The notes under the pieces are model-generated. The model was not told the DNA's origin, did no database searches, and saw only the letters and a program-made list of their open reading frames with translations. From positions 248,001-312,000 of the forward strand of contig NZ_JABGCI010000002.1 of assembly GCF_019799905.1 (NCBI RefSeq): DNA of 64,000 bases, written 5' to 3'. Below, in pieces: positions 20,409 through 29,807 of the stretch. The first letter of the stretch is position 1, and each line of letters starts with the position of its first letter. This DNA comes from Trujillonella endophytica. GTDB taxonomy: Bacteria; Actinomycetota; Actinomycetes; Mycobacteriales; Geodermatophilaceae. The position numbers were made by a program, and so were the translations under genes.

Positions 20409-20443
20409 GACCAGACGGTAGGACGCCGCCGGCCCACGACGAC

Positions 20444-20478
20444 ACCGGCGCGGCACCCCGTCGAGGTGCCGCGCCGGT
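20444..20478 (-). terminator. Strong hairpin after the first YGQP-repeat gene
   Basis: Perfect 14-bp stem (arms 20444-20457 and 20465-20478) with a 7-nt loop, 31 nt past the stop of the minus-strand gene and before the DUF1707 start. Confidence 0.65.
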
Positions 20479-20508
20479 CTGTTCGTCAGCGTCTGCCGTC
20501 GACTCCGG

Positions 20509-21669
20509 TCAGCCGGGGAAGACGTTCGTGCAGTACTGCAGCGTGCCCTCCGGCTGGCGCCCGGCGCAGCTGTCGCCGTACCCGTGGTAGGCCGACTCGG
20601 GCGGCGCCTGGTCGTACAGGTCGTCGCAGGCCTGCATGTCGCCGGCGAAGCACGTCTGGGCGAGCTGGTTCAGCGCCGGGTCGCCGCCGAGGCCCGTGGG
20701 CGGGATGGTCGCCGGCGGGATGGCGCCGCCGCCGCCCCCGCCGCCGGGCGGGACGCTGCTCGTGGTGGTGCCGCCCCCCGAGTAGAGGTCCTCGCAGCCA
20801 CCGCTCGTCTCGTCGTTGCGGCCGCCGCAGGTGGAGCCGTAGGTCTCCCAGTCCGAGTCCACCGGGCTACCGAGCCACAGGTCGTCGCAGGCCGCCCAGT
20901 CCTCGTCCGCGCAGTCGATGGCCAGCGGGAGCAGGTCCCCGTCGGGGTCCTCCTCCGTGATGTCGCACGGCGACTCGGGGTCGGGCACGCCCGCCGAGCC
21001 GCTGCCCGAGGGCTCCTCGCAGTCCACCGGGGACGACGTCCCGGTCGACGACGAACTGGACCCGCTGGACGACGACGAGGACGACGACGAGGTGGTCGGC
21101 GCGGTGGTGGTCGTGTCCTCGTCGTCGTCCTGGAGCAGGAAGAACAGACCGGCACCGACAGCGGCGAGGGCCACGACCGCCGCGACGATGATCGCGATCA
21201 GCTTCCCCCTGCCACCGCCGGAGGAACCGCCGCCGCCGGGGCCGTAGCCGCCGGGGGGAACGGGGCCGCCCGGGCCGCCGGGACCGCCGTACTGGGGCTG
21301 GCCGTACTCCGGCTGCCCGTACTGCGGCTGGCCGTACTGGGGCTGGCCGTACTGGGGCTGGCCGTACTGGGGCTGGCCGTACTGGGGCTGCCCGTACTGC
21401 GGCTGCCCGTACTCCGGCTGGCCGTACTGGGGCTGCCCGTACTGGGGCTGGCCGTACTCCGGCTGCCCGAACTGGGCGGTCTCGTCACGCTCGCCGGGCT
21501 GCCCGTACTGGCCGGCCTGGAACTGCTGCGTGGGTGGCGCCGGCTGGCCGATCTGCTGGGTGGGCTCCTCCGACGGCCCACCCTGGCCCGGCTGCCCCCA
21601 GCCCTGATCGGCAGGCTGCTGACCCGAGGGGTCAGAGCCGCCCGGAGGCGGATACGGCGGCTGAGACAT
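20509..21669 (-). CDS. Membrane protein with YGQP-repeat N-terminus and Cys-rich outer domain (paralog 1)
   Basis: 386 aa, ATG with GAGGAG 9 nt upstream. Order: [11 protein letters not shown] head; about 80 residues of (Q/E)YGQP pentapeptide repeats; Gly/Pro hinge; one membrane helix ([24 protein letters not shown]); acidic then Ser/Thr stalk; outer domain with cysteine modules ([20 protein letters not shown] ... [20 protein letters not shown] and [20 protein letters not shown] ... YGDSCAGR ... YC). The repeats look like a prion-like disordered tract facing the cytoplasm. No catalytic motif. Nearly identical architecture and 5' leader to the next upstream gene show tandem duplication. Function unknown; an envelope or septal role is only a guess. 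Confidence 0.8.
   Translation of the reverse strand: MSQPPYPPPGGSDPSGQQPADQGWGQPGQGGPSEEPTQQIGQPAPPTQQFQAGQYGQPGERDETAQFGQPEYGQPQYGQPQYGQPEYGQPQYGQPQYGQPQYGQPQYGQPQYGQPQYGQPEYGQPQYGGPGGPGGPVPPGGYGPGGGGSSGGGRGKLIAIIVAAVVALAAVGAGLFFLLQDDDEDTTTTAPTTSSSSSSSSSGSSSSSTGTSSPVDCEEPSGSGSAGVPDPESPCDITEEDPDGDLLPLAIDCADEDWAACDDLWLGSPVDSDWETYGSTCGGRNDETSGGCEDLYSGGGTTTSSVPPGGGGGGGAIPPATIPPTGLGGDPALNQLAQTCFAGDMQACDDLYDQAPPESAYHGYGDSCAGRQPEGTLQYCTNVFPG
21287..21470 (-). repeat. 15-bp tandem repeat coding (Q/E)YGQP, paralog 1
   Basis: About a dozen direct 15-bp units (on the plus strand CCGTACTGGGGCTGG and variants). Expected to be unstable in copy number by slippage. Confidence 0.85.
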
Positions 21670-21778
21670 GGTGCGGGCTCCTCGGACGAAGGGGGGAACG
21701 ACTTCCGGCCGGACGTGGCGACCGGATGCTATGGGGCACCCCGTGCAGCGACCAGCACAGCGGGGTCACGGCGATGGG

Positions 21779-22846
21779 TCAGTTGCCCGGGTAGAGCGCC
21801 AGGCAGAACTCGTCGGGATTCGGCGCGTTCCGGCCGCCGCAGGTGACCCCGTACTGGTAGACGGCCTCGAAGCCCGACGCCCCCTCCGCGCCGCGGAGTG
21901 CGTCGCAGCCGAACATCTGGCCGTCCTCGCAGGCGTCGACGAAGGTCTGGAGCGCCGCCGGGCCCCCGGTGGGCGGCGGTCCGGCGGCCGGCAGGTCGCC
22001 GGAACCGCCCGGGGTCCCGGTCGTGGTGCTGCCGTCGCCCTCGTAGAGGTCGACGCACCCGCCGCTGGTCTCCTCGTTGCGGCCGCCGCAGGTGGAGCCG
22101 TAGGCCTCCCAGTCCGAGCCGACCGCGGTGGCCCAGTAGAGGTCGTCGCAGGCCACCCAGTCCTCGGCCGCGCAGTCCTCCGCCAGCGGCGTGAACTCAC
22201 CCTCCGGGTCGTCCTCGGTGATGTCACAGGGGTTCTCGGGGTCGGGCACCCCGGCGGAGCCGCTGCCGGAGGGCTCCGTGCAGTCCACCGGCGACGTCGT
22301 CCCGGTCGACGGCGAGCTGGACGAGGAGGACGAGGAGGAGGACGACGTGGTCGGAGCGGTGGTGGTCGTGTCCTCGTCGTCGTCCTGGAGCGCGAAGAAG
22401 AGGCCCACGCCCGCACCGGCCAGCACGACGACGACCGCGACGATGATCGCGATCAGCTTCCCGCTGCCACCGCCGGAGGAACCGCCGCCGCCGGGTCCGT
22501 ACCCGCCGGGCGGGGGGACCGGGCCGCCGGGACCGCCGTACTGGGGCTGCCCGTACTGCGGCTGCCCGTACTGCGGCTGCCCGTACTGCGGCTGGCCGTG
22601 CTCCGGCTGCCCGTACTGCGGCTGGCCGTACTCCGGCTGCCCGTACTGGGGCTGCCCGTACTCCGGCTGCCCGTACTGGGGCTGGCCGTACTCCGGCTGC
22701 CCGTACTGGGGCTGGCCGTACTCCGGCTGGCCGAACTGCTGCGTCGGCTCCTGCGCGCCCTGCCCCGGCTGCTGACCCCAGCCCTGTCCGGGCTGCTGGC
22801 CGGCGGGGTCATGACCGCCCGGGGGCGGATACGGCGGCTGAGACAT
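21779..22846 (-). CDS. Membrane protein with YGQP-repeat N-terminus and Cys-rich outer domain (paralog 2)
   Basis: 355 aa; the sequence before and after the ATG (CACCATGTCTCAGCCGCC) is the same as in paralog 1. Same order: [15 protein letters not shown] repeats, Gly-rich hinge, membrane helix ([24 protein letters not shown]), acidic/Ser/Thr stalk, then cysteine modules ([62 protein letters not shown] and a shorter [14 protein letters not shown] ... [17 protein letters not shown]). The second module has diverged from paralog 1, so the duplication is not recent throughout. Function unknown. Confidence 0.8.
   Translation of the reverse strand: MSQPPYPPPGGHDPAGQQPGQGWGQQPGQGAQEPTQQFGQPEYGQPQYGQPEYGQPQYGQPEYGQPQYGQPEYGQPQYGQPEHGQPQYGQPQYGQPQYGQPQYGGPGGPVPPPGGYGPGGGGSSGGGSGKLIAIIVAVVVVLAGAGVGLFFALQDDDEDTTTTAPTTSSSSSSSSSSSPSTGTTSPVDCTEPSGSGSAGVPDPENPCDITEDDPEGEFTPLAEDCAAEDWVACDDLYWATAVGSDWEAYGSTCGGRNEETSGGCVDLYEGDGSTTTGTPGGSGDLPAAGPPPTGGPAALQTFVDACEDGQMFGCDALRGAEGASGFEAVYQYGVTCGGRNAPNPDEFCLALYPGN
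22532..22732 (-). repeat. 15-bp tandem repeat coding (Q/E)YGQP, paralog 2
   Basis: A second, independent array of 15-bp direct units with different order of QYGQP and EYGQP from paralog 1, consistent with slippage after duplication. Confidence 0.85.
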
Positions 22847-23024
22847 GGTGCGGACTCCTCGAGCGGTGGTGGACGCGGCACACGACAGGCCGTGGTGCCG
22901 TCGGTGCGGGACACCCGTGCGACGGCCACGAGCGGCCACCGGAGCGTTCCGGGCGCCACCCTCGGCGGACACGGTTGCACGGGACTTGCGGGTTGCTGGT
23001 GCAGGGACCGGACCCGGCGGGCGG

Positions 23025-23801
23025 CTACTCCAAGTCGGTACACACCGGCACGGAGTAGAGCTTGACCCGGCCGCCGCACGTCGAGGCGTACTCCTCGTAC
23101 GCCGACAACGGCGGGGACTCGAACCAGAGGTCGTCGCACGCCTGCAGGTCCCCGGCGAAGCAGTCCGCCGCGTAGCCGTCCAGGACCGGGTCCGGCCCGA
23201 GGTCCTCGGGCGCCACCGGCGGGAACTGCTCCACCGGGTCCGACGGGGACGACGAGCCGCCCGACCAGTAGGGGTCGGCGGCGTACGGGTCCATGGCGTA
23301 GGGGTCCATGGCGTAGGGGTCCATGGCGTAGGGGTCCATGCCGAGCAGGCCGTCCATCATCTGGTCCATCTGCTCGGTCTGCGCGCGGCCCAGCTCGGCA
23401 CCGATCTCGCGGCCGACGTCGTCGGCCTGCGAGGAGAGGATCCACCCGCCCACCGCCGCTGCCACGGCCGCACCCACGACGAGGACGCCGGCCGCAGCCG
23501 TGGCGACGACCAGGGGCGAGGTCCGGCCCGCCGGCCCCGGCCCCCAGGCCCCGCGGCCCGCGGCGGCCGGTGCGGCCGCGTACCCCACGCCGCCGTACCC
23601 CGGGGCGCCGTAGCCGGAGCCGAGGTGTCCGGAGGTGACGTAGCCGGAGCCGGCGGGGTGGCCGGATGCCGCGTAGCCGGGGGTCGCGTAGCCGGACTGG
23701 GCATAGCCGGGGGTCGCGTAGCCGGACTGGGCGTAGCCGGACCCGGGGTGGCCGGTGTACCCGGCGGCCCCGTCCCCGTACGTGCCCTGGCTGTCGCTCA
23801 T
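23025..23801 (-). CDS. Third membrane paralog with GYA repeats and one Cys module
   Basis: 258 aa, ATG with GAGGAG upstream. The N-terminus is Gly/Tyr/Ser-rich ([23 protein letters not shown]), then a membrane helix ([27 protein letters not shown]), a helical linker ([27 protein letters not shown]), four exact MDPYA-type units, and one cysteine module ([33 protein letters not shown] ... VCTDLE). The module equals those of paralogs 1 and 2, but the repeat sequence is different, so the disordered tail has turned over while the outer domain is kept. Function unknown. Confidence 0.78.
   Translation of the reverse strand: MSDSQGTYGDGAAGYTGHPGSGYAQSGYATPGYAQSGYATPGYAASGHPAGSGYVTSGHLGSGYGAPGYGGVGYAAAPAAAGRGAWGPGPAGRTSPLVVATAAAGVLVVGAAVAAAVGGWILSSQADDVGREIGAELGRAQTEQMDQMMDGLLGMDPYAMDPYAMDPYAMDPYAADPYWSGGSSSPSDPVEQFPPVAPEDLGPDPVLDGYAADCFAGDLQACDDLWFESPPLSAYEEYASTCGGRVKLYSVPVCTDLE
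23285..23341 (-). repeat. 15-bp tandem repeat coding MDPYA
   Basis: Four direct units of GGGGTCCATGGCGTA-type sequence on the plus strand in the linker after the membrane helix. Confidence 0.85.
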
Positions 23802-23955
23802 GCAGGCTCCTCGGCCTCGGTGGTCCGGGAACGGTAAGGCCACCGGAGCCCGCCGGGGCCGCGGCGCGGGGACGCCTCCTCCGGATGGGGCAGCGGGCGG
23901 CATCTAGGGTCGCTCCCGGAGCACCCACCCCACTCACCCCACCGGGAGCGCAGCC

Positions 23956-25389
23956 ATGCCCCCTGCCGACACCGCCCCTCGACAGGACGGTCCCGAGAAC
24001 GCCGGCGCGGAGTTCCGCGTCGAGCACGACTCCATGGGGGAGGTGCGGGTCCCCGTCTGGGCGAAGTGGCGGGCGCAGACGCAGCGCGCCGTCGAGAACT
24101 TCCCCATCTCGGGCACGCCGATCGAGCGCGAGCTGATCGGCGCCCTCGCCGCGATCAAGGGCGCCGCCGCGAGCGTGAACGCCGACCTCGGCGTGCTCGA
24201 CGCGGAGATCGCGGCCGCCATCGGGGAGGCCGCGGCCACCGTGGCCCGGGGCGACTGGGACGAGCACTTCCCGATCGACGTCTTCCAGACGGGCTCGGGC
24301 ACGTCGAGCAACATGAACACCAACGAGGTCATCGCGACGCTCGCCACCGAGTCCCTCGGCCGGCCGGTGCACCCGAACGACCACGTCAACGCGTCGCAGT
24401 CGTCGAACGACGTGTTCCCCTCGGCCATCCACGTGGCGGCCACGTCCGCGATCGTCAACGACCTCGTCCCGGCGCTCGAGCACCTGGCCGCCTCGCTGGA
24501 GCGCAAGGCCACCGAGTTCGCGGAGGTCGTCAAGAGCGGCCGCACGCACCTCATGGACGCCACGCCGGTCACCCTCGGCCAGGAGTTCGGGGGGTACGCC
24601 GCCGCCGTCCGGTACGGCATCGAGCGGCTGCAGGCCTCCCTGCCCCGCATCGGCGAGCTGCCGCTGGGTGGCACCGCCGTCGGCACCGGCATCAACACGC
24701 CGCCCGGGTTCGCCGCGAAGATCATCGAGAAGCTGGCCGCGGAGCTCGAGCTGCCCCTGTCCGAGGCGCGGGACCACTTCGAGGCGCAGAGCTCCCGCGA
24801 CGCGCTCGTCGAGGGCTCCGGGCAGCTCAAGACCATCGCCGTCGGCCTGGTGAAGATCGCCAACGACCTGCGCTGGATGGGCTCGGGGCCGCGCACCGGA
24901 CTCGGCGAGATCAACCTGCCCGACCTGCAGCCGGGCAGCTCGATCATGCCGGGCAAGGTGAACCCGGTGATCCCGGAAGCGACCATCCAGGTCGCCGCCC
25001 AGGTCATCGGCAACGACGCGGCGGTCACCTTCGCCGGCACGACCGGCAGCTTCGAGCTCAACGTGACGCTGCCGCTCATGGCCCGCAACGTGCTCGAGTC
25101 GATCCGGCTGCTGGCCAACGTCAGCCGGATCCTGGCCGACCGGACCGTCGACGGGATCACCGCCAACGTCGAGCGCTGCCGCGAGCTGGCCGAGTCCTCC
25201 CCCTCGATCGTCACGCCGCTGAACAAGTACATCGGCTACGAGGAGGCGGCGATCGTGGCCAAGCAGTCGCTCAAGGAGCAGAAGACGATCCGCCAGGTCG
25301 TCGTGGAGCGTGGCTACGTCGAGCAGGGCAAGCTCACCGAGGCGCAGCTGGACGAGGCCCTCGACGTCCTCTCGATGACCCACCCCTGA
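23956..25389 (+). CDS. fumC: Class II fumarate hydratase
   Basis: 477 aa from ATG with GGGAG 7 nt upstream. Converts fumarate to L-malate in the TCA cycle, oxygen-stable and iron-independent. Signatures: [60 protein letters not shown] (catalytic His), and the fumarase/aspartase signature [11 protein letters not shown]. Length and order are normal. Single gene; a TAGGGT hexamer at 23905 is a possible -10. Confidence 0.97.
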   Translation: MPPADTAPRQDGPENAGAEFRVEHDSMGEVRVPVWAKWRAQTQRAVENFPISGTPIERELIGALAAIKGAAASVNADLGVLDAEIAAAIGEAAATVARGDWDEHFPIDVFQTGSGTSSNMNTNEVIATLATESLGRPVHPNDHVNASQSSNDVFPSAIHVAATSAIVNDLVPALEHLAASLERKATEFAEVVKSGRTHLMDATPVTLGQEFGGYAAAVRYGIERLQASLPRIGELPLGGTAVGTGINTPPGFAAKIIEKLAAELELPLSEARDHFEAQSSRDALVEGSGQLKTIAVGLVKIANDLRWMGSGPRTGLGEINLPDLQPGSSIMPGKVNPVIPEATIQVAAQVIGNDAAVTFAGTTGSFELNVTLPLMARNVLESIRLLANVSRILADRTVDGITANVERCRELAESSPSIVTPLNKYIGYEEAAIVAKQSLKEQKTIRQVVVERGYVEQGKLTEAQLDEALDVLSMTHP

Positions 25390-25527
25390 GCCACCGAGGT
25401 CCTCGGGCCGGTCCTGTCGACGACCTCCGGAGCCCGCGCCGGGGCGGGCGTGGCGGATGTGGCACGTGACTGCGCGTCGGTGGCCGGCTGCCCTGCCGGC
25501 CACCGGCTCGCGCGCACACTGACCACC

Positions 25528-26247
25528 ATGACCGCCGTGCAGCAGGGCGAGCTCGAGCGGCTCGAGTCCATCGCCGCAGACAGCCGGTACGCCGCCGGCC
25601 CGATGCCCACGAGCCTGCGGTACCTCGCGGACGTGTTCGCCCGGCACTGGCGCGGTGAGCGGTGCCTGGAGCTCGGGCCGGCCGAGGGACTGCTCAGCGA
25701 GCGCCTCGCCGAGGTCTTCCCCTCCCTCACCCTCGTCGACGGTTCCCGCCGGTTCTGCGAGGACCTGGCGGCACGTCTGCCCGAGGCGACGGTGGTGCAC
25801 TCGCTGTTCGAGGACTACGCCCCGGCCGAGCGCTTCGACACCGTCGTCCTCGGTCATGTCCTGGAGCACGTGGCCGACCCCGTCGGCCTCCTCCGCCGCG
25901 TCGGCGAGTGGGTGGCTCCCGACGGCGTCGTCCTCGCCGCTGTGCCCAACTCCCACAGCCTGCACCGCCAGGCCGCCGTCCTCATGGGGCTGCTGCCCAC
26001 CGAGGACGCGCTGAACGAGACGGACCGGCACCACGGCCACCGCCGGGTGTACGACCTCCGGGGCCTCCGGGCCGACGTCGCGGCGGCCGGGTTCACCGTG
26101 ACGGCCTCCGGCGGGTACTGGCTCAAGCCCCTGTCGAACGCGCAGACCTCCGAGCAGTGGACGCAGGAGATGCTCGACGCGTACATGGAGCTCGGTGAGC
26201 GCTACCCCGACTCGGCCGCGGAGATCTATGTCGCCGCCCAGCCCTGA
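25528..26247 (+). CDS. Class I SAM-dependent methyltransferase (sugar/acyl-modification cluster)
   Basis: 239 aa from ATG at 25528. Motif I is CLELGPAEGLLSERLAEVFPSLTLVDGS (SAM pocket), followed by FDTVVLGHVLEHVADPVGLLRRVGEWVAPDGVVLAAVPNSHSLHR, typical of small-molecule methyltransferases. C-terminal YWLKPLSNAQTSEQWTQEMLDAYMELGERYP may contact the acceptor. First gene of a tightly packed cluster; its stop lies 20 nt inside the following HAD gene. By context it may O-methylate the sugar or its acyl group; the acceptor cannot be read from the sequence. Confidence 0.82.
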   Translation: MTAVQQGELERLESIAADSRYAAGPMPTSLRYLADVFARHWRGERCLELGPAEGLLSERLAEVFPSLTLVDGSRRFCEDLAARLPEATVVHSLFEDYAPAERFDTVVLGHVLEHVADPVGLLRRVGEWVAPDGVVLAAVPNSHSLHRQAAVLMGLLPTEDALNETDRHHGHRRVYDLRGLRADVAAAGFTVTASGGYWLKPLSNAQTSEQWTQEMLDAYMELGERYPDSAAEIYVAAQP

Positions 26248-27925
26248 GCAGGTCCTGGAGCACGCGCTGGCCCGTGTCGACTGGCAGCCGGTCGTCCTGG
26301 GGTCCGAGCCGCGCCGGCTGGACCTGTTGCCGCTGAGACCGTCGTGGCCGCTGCGTGAGGTGCGGGTCCGCGTGCACCGCAACACCGCCGTCGAGTACGT
26401 CGTGTCCCTCGCCGAGCCGTTCCTGGCCTACGCCGGGCTGTCGGCCTCCGTCGAGTACAGCGACTACGACGACTCCCTCAGCACCGTCGGCGCCGGGGAC
26501 GCGACTGCCGACGTCGAGCTGGTCTGGCTGGATCTCGAGCGCTTCGCGGTCGGTCCGGAGCTGGCGGACTGGCTGGCCGGACGGCTCCGGGCCATCCGCG
26601 CCCGGACCCTGGCCCCGCTGCTCGTGGTGGACGGCACCGGCCCCGCCGCGGCCGCGTACGACGAACGGCTCGGGCACCTCGCCCGCGAGATCCCCGGCGT
26701 CACCGTCGCCGACCTCTCCACGATCGCCGACCGTGTCGGGGACGGATTCGTCGACCTCCGGAGCCGGGACGTCGCGGGCAGCCGGATGAGCGCGCGGGCC
26801 ACCGTCCTGGCCGCCCAGCGCCTCGGCCTGCGCTGGTTGCCGGCGGTCGTCTCCCCCCAGGTCAAGGCGCTGGCCGTCGACCTGGACATGACGCTGTACC
26901 GCGGCGTGCTGGGCGAGGACGGGCCCGACGGCGTCGTCCTGACGCCTGAGCACGAGGCACTGCAGTGGGCTCTGCGCGACCTGCGCGAGGACGGCGTCCT
27001 GCTGGCGCTCGTCTCCCGCAACGAGCCCGCCGACGTCGAGACGCTGTTCGCCTCCCGGCCCGACTTCCCCCTGCGACTGGCGGACTTCACCGCGCGCGCG
27101 GTCGGGTGGGGCCGCAAGAGCGACGGCGTCGCCGCCGCGGCCGCCGCCCTCCGCATCTCCACCGACGCCGTGGCCCTCGTCGACGACAACGTCGGAGAGC
27201 TGGCGGAGGTGGCGGCGGCCGTCCGCATGGGCGGGCTGGTGCACGCCGCCGACCCGGCGGCCACCACGACCGCCCTGGCCCTGTTCCCGGGACTGCACGG
27301 CCGGCCCCGCACCGAGGAGGACACCCTCCGGGCGCGGGACCTGGCCGCCGCGGAGGAGCGCACCCACGCCGACGCCGGCGATGCGGACGCCTACCTGCGC
27401 TCGCTCCGGGTCCGCCTCACCCTGGACCTCGACGCGACAGACCTGCTGCCCCGGATGGCCGCGCTCACCGCGAAGACGAACCAGTTCAACGCCACCCTCC
27501 GACGGACCGGTGAGGCGGAACTGGGCCACTGGATCGCCGGGGTCGACGTCTCCGTCGTCACGGCCGCCCTCGCGGACCGGCTCTCCGACAGCGGGGTCGT
27601 CGCCCTGGTGGCCGGCCGGCGGACGACGGACGGGCGGCTGCTGGTCGAGGAGTTGTGCGTCAGCTGCCGGGCCCTCGGCCGCGGCGTCGAGGACGTGCTG
27701 CTGGCCGCGGCCCTGGGCAGGCTCATGGAGGAGTCGGGCACCTCCTCCGCCGCGGTGTCCTACGCCCCCGGACCCCGCAACGAGCCCGCGCGCACCTGGC
27801 TCGCGGCGCACAGCTCGTCCCCGGTCGACCGGCCGGGAGAGGTGCTGCTGGGCTGGGACCCGGACACCTGCCGCGCACTCGTCGGCGACTCCCCCGTCGC
27901 CGTGACCTGGAAAGGACGCCCATGA
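26228..27925 (+). CDS. FkbH-like HAD-IIIC protein (glyceryl-ACP-forming type)
   Basis: 565 aa, overlapping the methyltransferase by 20 nt. An N-terminal domain of about 215 residues precedes the HAD-IIIC core: VDLDMTLYRGVLGEDG (motif I, DxD nucleophile), VSRNEP (motif II), VGWGRKSDGV (motif III Lys) and VALVDDNVGE (motif IV). The C-terminus carries the conserved LTAKTNQFNATLRR and a GNAT-like fold. FkbH proteins transfer a glyceryl unit from 1,3-bisphosphoglycerate to an acyl carrier protein. The next gene, with ATGA overlap, is an ACP, which supports this. The product and its use here are inferred. Confidence 0.85.
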   Translation: MSPPSPEQVLEHALARVDWQPVVLGSEPRRLDLLPLRPSWPLREVRVRVHRNTAVEYVVSLAEPFLAYAGLSASVEYSDYDDSLSTVGAGDATADVELVWLDLERFAVGPELADWLAGRLRAIRARTLAPLLVVDGTGPAAAAYDERLGHLAREIPGVTVADLSTIADRVGDGFVDLRSRDVAGSRMSARATVLAAQRLGLRWLPAVVSPQVKALAVDLDMTLYRGVLGEDGPDGVVLTPEHEALQWALRDLREDGVLLALVSRNEPADVETLFASRPDFPLRLADFTARAVGWGRKSDGVAAAAAALRISTDAVALVDDNVGELAEVAAAVRMGGLVHAADPAATTTALALFPGLHGRPRTEEDTLRARDLAAAEERTHADAGDADAYLRSLRVRLTLDLDATDLLPRMAALTAKTNQFNATLRRTGEAELGHWIAGVDVSVVTAALADRLSDSGVVALVAGRRTTDGRLLVEELCVSCRALGRGVEDVLLAAALGRLMEESGTSSAAVSYAPGPRNEPARTWLAAHSSSPVDRPGEVLLGWDPDTCRALVGDSPVAVTWKGRP

Positions 27926-28164
27926 CCCGCGACGAGGTCGAGACCCGTGTCCACTCCGTGCTCGCTCTGGTCCTCAAGCTGCCGGCCCCTCCGCACGCTC
28001 CGGTGCTCCGCGCCGACGTGCCGGCCTGGGACTCGCTGAGCCACATCGAGGTGCTCTACGCGGTCGAGGAGAGCCTCGGGCTCACCTTCTCCCCGGAGGA
28101 GATGGCCACCCTCGACGGATCGGCGGCGATCGTCACCGCAGCGGAGCGCCACCTTGCGGCATGA
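27922..28164 (+). CDS. Acyl carrier protein
   Basis: 80 aa; ATG overlaps the HAD-IIIC stop. Four-helix ACP pattern with the phosphopantetheine serine in the DSLSHIEVLYAVEESLGL motif (VPAWDSLSHIEVL) and ending LDGSAAIVTAAERHL. A dedicated discrete ACP in a sugar cluster fits carrying a glyceryl group made by the upstream FkbH-like enzyme. Overlaps the GNAT gene by 11 nt. Confidence 0.9.
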   Translation: MTRDEVETRVHSVLALVLKLPAPPHAPVLRADVPAWDSLSHIEVLYAVEESLGLTFSPEEMATLDGSAAIVTAAERHLAA

Positions 28165-28765
28165 CGTCGTCCTCGAGGGGCCGGCATTCCGGTTGCGGCC
28201 GGTCCGGCTGGACGACGCCGCCGCGATCGTCGGGTTGCGCAGCGATCCCGACCGGGCCCGCTTCATCCACGCCGGCGCCACCTCCACCGAGGCGCAGACC
28301 CGATGGCTGGAGGAGTACCTGGAACGCCCCGGGGACCTCTACTGGGCCGTGGAGCGCCGGCACGACGACGCCGTCGAGGGGTTCGTCGGCCTCTACGACG
28401 TGACGGGCTCGACCGCCGAGTGGGGGCGCTGGGTGCTGCGCGCCGGATCGCTGGCCGCGCCCGAGAGCGCCTGGCTGGTCCACGAGGCCGGCTTCGGCGT
28501 CCTCGGCCTGGAGTGTCTGCTCACCCGCACCCTCGTGGAGAACCGGGCCGTGGTCGCCTTCCACGAGCGGTACGGGGCCGAGGTCGTACGGACCATCCCG
28601 GCCCACGCCCGGATCGGCGAGACCTCTCACGACGCCCTCGAGGCGCGCATGACGCCGGCCCTGTGGGCGACGTCGGGGCCCCACCTGCACGCGATGGCCG
28701 AGCGGGCGGCGGCGCTCGTACGCCGGACCGCGGGGTCGACGGCCCCGGCCGCCCGGGCCGACTGA
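28154..28765 (+). CDS. GNAT-family N-acyltransferase
   Basis: 203 aa if started at the TTG at 28154 (next candidates lie further in); the alignment-like start LEGPAFRLRPVRLDDAAAIVGLRSDP is the typical RimJ/RimL-type beginning, so most of the frame is used. Core: GFVGLYDVTGSTAEWGRWVLRAGSLAAPESAWLVHEAGFGVLGLECLLTRTLVENRAVVAFHERYG, the acetyl-CoA-binding region and C-terminal helix. Comparable enzymes acylate the amino group of nucleotide-activated amino sugars (PseH, FdtC roles). Here it could use acetyl-CoA or the neighbouring acyl-ACP. Start codon uncertain. Confidence 0.78.
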   Translation: MRHDVVLEGPAFRLRPVRLDDAAAIVGLRSDPDRARFIHAGATSTEAQTRWLEEYLERPGDLYWAVERRHDDAVEGFVGLYDVTGSTAEWGRWVLRAGSLAAPESAWLVHEAGFGVLGLECLLTRTLVENRAVVAFHERYGAEVVRTIPAHARIGETSHDALEARMTPALWATSGPHLHAMAERAAALVRRTAGSTAPAARAD

Positions 28766-28784
28766 GCCGGTCCGTTCCGTCCGC

Positions 28785-29225
28785 TCAGCGCTGCAGGAGC
28801 TCGACGAGACTGCGGCTGCGGAGCATGGCGAAGGACACCCGCCGGCCGGCGAAGGCGACCGCGGGAGCAGGGGGCGCCACGACCATGTGTCCCGCCGACC
28901 GGAGGCGGACCAGGGCGTCGTCGAGGTCGTCCGTCTCGTAGCAGACGTGGTACAGCTTCACGCCGCGCTCCAGCCAGCTCATCAGCGGTGACCCCTCGTC
29001 CAGGGGTTCCAGGAGCTCGACCCGGAACGGCCCGAGAGTGCGGAAGCAGCCACGCACCCGCTGGTGCGGGTCCTCGAAGACCTCCCCCTCCGCGACGTAT
29101 CCCAGCTGCGCATGGGCAGCCACCTCGACCGCCAGGTCGCGGCACGCCAGCCCGACGTGGTGGAAGGTCAGACCCGGCAGCGGCGACGGGCCGGTCCCGC
29201 CCGCGCCCGGACTCGCGTTCCCCAC
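28785..29225 (-). CDS. VOC-superfamily protein (glyoxalase/methylmalonyl-CoA-epimerase-like)
   Basis: 146 aa from GTG with a GGGAGGGAG site upstream; the frame is open further but without family features. Two beta-alpha-beta-beta-beta modules: TFHHVGLACRDLAVEVAAHAQLGYVAEGEVFEDPHQRVRGCFRTLGPFRVELLEPL and KLYHVCYETDDLDDALVRLRSAGHMVVAPPAPAVAFAGRRVSFAMLRSRSLVELLQ. Metal ligands would be the first His (HHVG), the Glu of VELLEP, the His of YHVC and the Glu of LVELL, all present, so it may be catalytic. It lies opposite to the cluster genes. Such proteins occur in amino-sugar clusters, with undefined roles. Confidence 0.8.
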   Translation of the reverse strand: MGNASPGAGGTGPSPLPGLTFHHVGLACRDLAVEVAAHAQLGYVAEGEVFEDPHQRVRGCFRTLGPFRVELLEPLDEGSPLMSWLERGVKLYHVCYETDDLDDALVRLRSAGHMVVAPPAPAVAFAGRRVSFAMLRSRSLVELLQR

Positions 29226-29303
29226 CCGCAGCTCCCTCCCCCGCCGGCGCACCGCGCGCGGTCTCCGGTGCCCGCCATCCTCCCTCCTGCCGATAGGGAG
29301 AGG

Positions 29304-29807
29304 GTGACGTCCCCCATCGACATCCGATCCGAACGGCGCTCCCGCCTCCCGGGCCGTCGGGTGACCGACTGGAACCCGCCTCCGGAGGGCAACGCCGCGG
29401 GCTGCCGGATCGTCGACCTGCCGCGGGTGACCGACCCCCGGGGCAACCTGACCTTCCTGGAGGGCGGCGCGCAGGTCCCCTTCGACATCGCCCGCGTCTA
29501 CTACCTGTACGACGTCCCCGGCGGCGAGTCCCGCGGGGGCCACGCCCACCGCCGGCTCGAGCAACTGGTCATCGCCGCGGCCGGCAGCTTCGACGTCATC
29601 GTCGACGACGGCACCGAGACCGCGCGCTTCCACCTGAACCGCTCGTACTACGGCCTGTACATGCCCCGGATGACCTGGCGCGAGCTGGGCAACTTCTCCT
29701 CCGGCAGCGTCTGCCTGGTCCTCGCCTCGCACCCGTACTCGGAGGAGGACTACTACCGGGACTACGACGAGTTCCTCGTCGACCGCCGGGCCGAGGAGCA
29801 GGCGTGA
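29304..29807 (+). CDS. FdtA/QdtA-type TDP-4-oxo-6-deoxyglucose 3,4-ketoisomerase (WxcM-like cupin)
   Basis: 167 aa from GTG, 4 nt after GGGAGAGG. Cupin motifs of the FdtA family: CRIVDLPRVTDPRGNLTFLEGG, FDIARVYYLYDVPGGESRGGHAHRRLEQLVIAAAGSFDVIVDDG, FHLNRSYYGLYMPRMTWRELGNFSSGSVCLVLASHPYSEEDYYRDYDEF. The HAHR histidines are the expected catalytic pair. It moves the keto group from C4 to C3 of TDP-4-keto-6-deoxyglucose, giving the substrate for the next gene (GTGA overlap). Whether the product is the gluco or galacto epimer cannot be decided from sequence. No rmlA/rmlB genes are in the window. Confidence 0.88.
   Translation: MTSPIDIRSERRSRLPGRRVTDWNPPPEGNAAGCRIVDLPRVTDPRGNLTFLEGGAQVPFDIARVYYLYDVPGGESRGGHAHRRLEQLVIAAAGSFDVIVDDGTETARFHLNRSYYGLYMPRMTWRELGNFSSGSVCLVLASHPYSEEDYYRDYDEFLVDRRAEEQA

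Noticed and set aside
21287..22732. CRISPR-like direct repeats
   Set aside because: Units are 15 bp, contiguous, in-frame and encode YGQP pentapeptides; no spacers or cas genes.
22453..26385. Long minus-strand open frame of 1310 codons across fumC and the methyltransferase
   Set aside because: It is antisense to fumC and clear coding genes, with composition expected from a GC-rich shadow frame; no domain recognised.
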